A DNA stretch of 5,713 nucleotides from the NCBI GenBank assembly GCA_902496005.1, contig CABUZI010000104.1, positions 1 to 5,713 on the forward strand. The letters run 5' to 3'. The stretch is from an uncultured Collinsella sp. GTDB lineage: Bacteria > Actinomycetota > Coriobacteriia > Coriobacteriales > Coriobacteriaceae. Position 1 is the first letter of the stretch, and every line of letters begins with the position of its first letter. This document shows, piece after piece, positions 3,806 to 5,713 of the stretch. Under the pieces are notes generated by a model. It saw only the letters and a list, made by a program, of their open reading frames with translations, ran no database searches and had not been told where the DNA came from. A program made the position numbers and the translations under genes.

Positions 3806-5332
3806 TTAGTCCGCTCGATAGTGCGAACCCAGGCTTTCGGCTCGCTTGCGCATGGCTTTGACCATCTCGGTTGCCAGCTTAATTTGCGATTGCAGGCGGG
3901 CGAGGGCTGCGACTTCGCTGTCCTGGGCTTTCTGCGTGCTCAAGGTCGTTGCCTCCGTCTTCAAGCCCTCAAGCTCGTGCAGTGCCTTGGATAGACCCGT
4001 CTCGGTGCGGTTGATCATGCAATAGGTGCTCATCGTGTGTTTGAGGCCGTGCGTCAGGCGTTCGGCATCTGTTGTGGCAATGCCGTACTGGGGGAGGGCG
4101 ATATCCGCCTTCAGAGCTGCCTCAGGCTCTTTCTGCGCTGCAAGGGCTGCCGATGCGCCAGCGATGCGCCCAAACACGATGCCGTTGGCGCTTGACAGGC
4201 CGCCGATGCGGTCGGCGCCGTGCATGCCGCCTGTTGCCTCGCCACAGGCGTAGAGGCCCTCAACGCCCGTGTACGCGGTCTTGTCGATCTTGATACCGCC
4301 GTTGGCGGCGTGGGCATACATCGCCACGCGCATCTCGTCAGTTGGCGCGATGCCGTGCTCCTCTTGTAGCCAGGTGGCAAAGGTCTGCACAAACTCGGGG
4401 ACGTCCTCGCGGGGGAAATCGTAGTGGAGCGCGAGGCCTTCGGCACCCGCTTGATCGATGGCAAGATCGATGGCGCGGGAGGCCAAGCGTGACGTGAAGG
4501 GACCATATCCGGAGCGCTGATCGAGCAGGTCGTCCAGCTTGCCGTCGGCAATATCGACCGGTTGGTCAAATGTGACGTAGCGCCAGGTCTTCTCGTTAAA
4601 GACAAGGTTGCGCTTGGGCTCGATGAAGCCCGGCATCATCTGCATGAACTCTATATTAGTAAGGGACGCACCGTGCACCAGTGCGATGGCCTGCGAGGAG
4701 CTGAGCACATCGGCGGAAGTGAGGCTTCGCTCGAACAGGCCACCCGTGCCGCCCGCAGCAATGATAGTGGCCTTGGCTGCCATAGGCACGAGATGCTCGT
4801 TTGCGCGGTCGTAGAGCACGGCGCCGGTAATCTTTCCGGTTGTGTCCTCAACAAGGTCGATAAGCTCGTGGCGGGGGAGCGGGCGAATGCCGAGAGACTC
4901 GATCTGGGTCGCACACGCGTCCTCAAGCGGCTTGCGGGTGAGGCCGCGCCACATACGCGTCTTATGGTCAAAGCAGGGGATAAACTGCTTCTGCTGGGCG
5001 CTCTCGGCACTTTGCGGACGCTGGAGCTCAACACCTAGATCCTGCTCGAGCCATTGGATGGCCTGAGGAATACCGTGGACAAACGTCTGGACGAGTTCGG
5101 GGTCGGCAACGCCGCCGCCCACGGCCTGGATGGTGTCGATGAGGTCCTGTTCGTCGTCTTCGTCGACGGGGCCAATAAGGCCGAGGCCCCAGGTGCCCGG
5201 GAAGAAGCTCGATCCGCTCATGGTCTTGCCGGCGCTTGCCACAGCGACGGTTGCACCCGTGCGTGCCGCTTCGATGGCGGCGCAAAGGCCCGCAATGCCA
5301 GATCCAATTACCAGTACATCAGTCGATTCCAT
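3806..5332 (-). CDS. FAD-binding protein, fumarate reductase/succinate dehydrogenase/L-aspartate oxidase flavoprotein family
   Basis: The 508-residue protein has an N-terminal Rossmann FAD site, VIGSGIAGLCAA, with GxGxxG at 10-15. It also has IIAAGGTGG (190-198), EFMQMMPGF (228-236), YAHAANGGIKID (339-350), GLYACGE (359-365), GGMHGADRIGG (368-378) and SSANGIVFG (380-388). The helical C-terminal domain ends RKRAESLGSHYRAD, the usual end of NadB/SdhA-type flavoproteins. H341 matches the His of the family's HYxxGG motif and R375 the Arg of HGANR. The usual QFHPT motif is changed to QMMPG (231-235), losing its His and Thr, so the classic succinate/fumarate/aspartate chemistry is uncertain. There is no signal peptide, membrane anchor, heme or FMN domain, and no iron-sulfur subunit gene next to it, so it is probably a soluble redox enzyme. 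The ATG at 5332 follows AAAGGA closely and the homology begins there; the longer frame to 5398 adds unconserved sequence. The gene appears monocistronic. Substrate unknown. Confidence 0.85.
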   Translation of the reverse strand: MESTDVLVIGSGIAGLCAAIEAARTGATVAVASAGKTMSGSSFFPGTWGLGLIGPVDEDDEQDLIDTIQAVGGGVADPELVQTFVHGIPQAIQWLEQDLGVELQRPQSAESAQQKQFIPCFDHKTRMWRGLTRKPLEDACATQIESLGIRPLPRHELIDLVEDTTGKITGAVLYDRANEHLVPMAAKATIIAAGGTGGLFERSLTSADVLSSSQAIALVHGASLTNIEFMQMMPGFIEPKRNLVFNEKTWRYVTFDQPVDIADGKLDDLLDQRSGYGPFTSRLASRAIDLAIDQAGAEGLALHYDFPREDVPEFVQTFATWLQEEHGIAPTDEMRVAMYAHAANGGIKIDKTAYTGVEGLYACGEATGGMHGADRIGGLSSANGIVFGRIAGASAALAAQKEPEAALKADIALPQYGIATTDAERLTHGLKHTMSTYCMINRTETGLSKALHELEGLKTEATTLSTQKAQDSEVAALARLQSQIKLATEMVKAMRKRAESLGSHYRAD

Positions 5333-5470
5333 CGGATTCCTTTCTCGTCCGGCGCATTGTCGCATGGCTGATCGGCAAATGTCTTGCAAAGGACTCACGT
5401 TTCGGTAAAGGGCAAATATGGCAGGTGGGCGTCAAGAGTGTCCGATCGCTCTGCCCCCATCCCCTCAATA

Positions 5471-5551
5471 AGTTGCGGTGAAATAGGGACTGTTTTGGCA
5501 TGTGAAGGCGTTATTCAGTCCGTATATCACCGCAACTGATATACCGGTGAT
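5471..5551. repeat. 22 bp inverted repeat plus a third related half-site
   Basis: The arm at 5471-5492 (AGTTGCGGTGA and on to GGACTG) is complementary to 5516-5537 at 20 of 22 positions across a 23 nt spacer. A third partial copy, CGGTGATGGACT (5545-5556), equals the right arm's complement with four central bases missing (CGGTGAT, then GGACT). The element is 139 nt upstream of the flavoprotein start, beyond the usual operator position. It could be a regulator site, a small mobile repeat or a hairpin in a leader RNA. Between 5333 and 5470 I see a ribosome site but no convincing promoter. Confidence 0.75.
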
Positions 5552-5575
5552 GGACTACTTTATGGCAGCGTGAAT

Positions 5576-5610
5576 AAAAAAGAGCCGCCACCTCGAAAGG
5601 TAGCGGCTCT
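5576..5610 (-). terminator. Intrinsic terminator of the gene entering from the right edge
   Basis: The stem AGAGCCGCCACCT (5581-5593) pairs with AGGTAGCGGCTCT (5598-5610), 13 bp with one mismatch and a CGAA loop. On the - strand it is followed by six T (5581-5576). It lies about 35 nt after the stop codon of the partial gene at 5645. Confidence 0.88.
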
Positions 5611-5644
5611 AGAGCTCAACTATATGAGCATCGCGCGGGCGCGA

Positions 5645-5713
5645 TTAGGCCTTGAGGGCCTCCTCGACGGCGACAGCGCAGGCGACGGTGGCACCGACCA
5701 TGGGGTTGTTGCC
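5645..5713 (-). CDS. C-terminal end of an unrecognised protein (partial)
   Basis: The - strand frame is open from the right edge to a TAA at 5647-5645. It gives 22 residues, GNNPMVGATVACAVAVEEAL then KA. The reading is supported by GC-rich codons with strong G/C preference at third positions and by a well-placed terminator downstream. The tail looks like an amphipathic or hydrophobic helix at the end of a soluble enzyme, but 22 residues are too few to name a family and I do not recognise it. It points in the same direction as the flavoprotein gene, separated from it by the terminator and the inverted repeat. Confidence 0.65.
   Translation of the reverse strand, partial: GNNPMVGATVACAVAVEEALKA

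Noticed and set aside
5401..5470. TTGACG (5435-5430, - strand) as -35 box of the flavoprotein promoter
   Set aside because: No acceptable -10 hexamer lies 16-19 nt downstream; CATATT is only 9 nt away, so I did not call a promoter.

Overview
The window looks like chromosomal DNA from a GC-rich actinobacterium. The protein families, the codon use and the loosely packed gene order fit an anaerobic gut Coriobacteriia member such as Collinsella. That assignment is an inference from style and is not proven by any marker gene. No CRISPR array, transposase, integrase or phage gene is visible.

Layout. (1) At 1-740, on the + strand, lie the C-terminal end of an unrecognised Ala/Pro-rich and then charged helical protein and a closely spaced VanZ-family membrane protein. 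A hairpin that can act as a terminator in both directions ends this unit. (2) At 855-3068, on the - strand, are two separately transcribed metabolic genes: a class I/II PLP aminotransferase (3068 to 1887) with its own terminator, and a ROK-family fructokinase-like sugar kinase (1745 to 855). The kinase has its own promoter, flanked by two AGCGCT operator-like palindromes. (3) At 3179-3450, on the + strand, is a small tRNA operon, tRNA-His(GTG) then tRNA-Lys(CTT), with a good promoter and a UUCG-loop terminator. (4) The gene-free stretch at about 3451-3805 is the most unusual part. The 3' end of tRNA-Lys, its terminator and a further 44 bp are duplicated 178-180 bp downstream. A 73 bp run of small hairpins separates the copies, and a long imperfect inverted repeat with a possible pseudoknot follows. 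(5) At 3806-5332, on the - strand, is a soluble FAD protein of the succinate dehydrogenase/fumarate reductase/L-aspartate oxidase flavoprotein family, with one family active-site motif altered. (6) At 5333-5644 is an intergenic region with a 22 bp inverted repeat, a third related half-site, and the terminator of the gene beyond. (7) At 5645-5713 is the C-terminal end of an unrecognised - strand gene.

The genes do not form one pathway. Each - strand gene appears to be its own transcription unit, and the tRNA operon runs toward the flavoprotein gene. I see no clear new multi-gene system. The best leads are the tRNA-linked repeat with its hairpin run, the inverted repeat upstream of the flavoprotein, the twin operator at the kinase promoter, and the altered active site of the flavoprotein.
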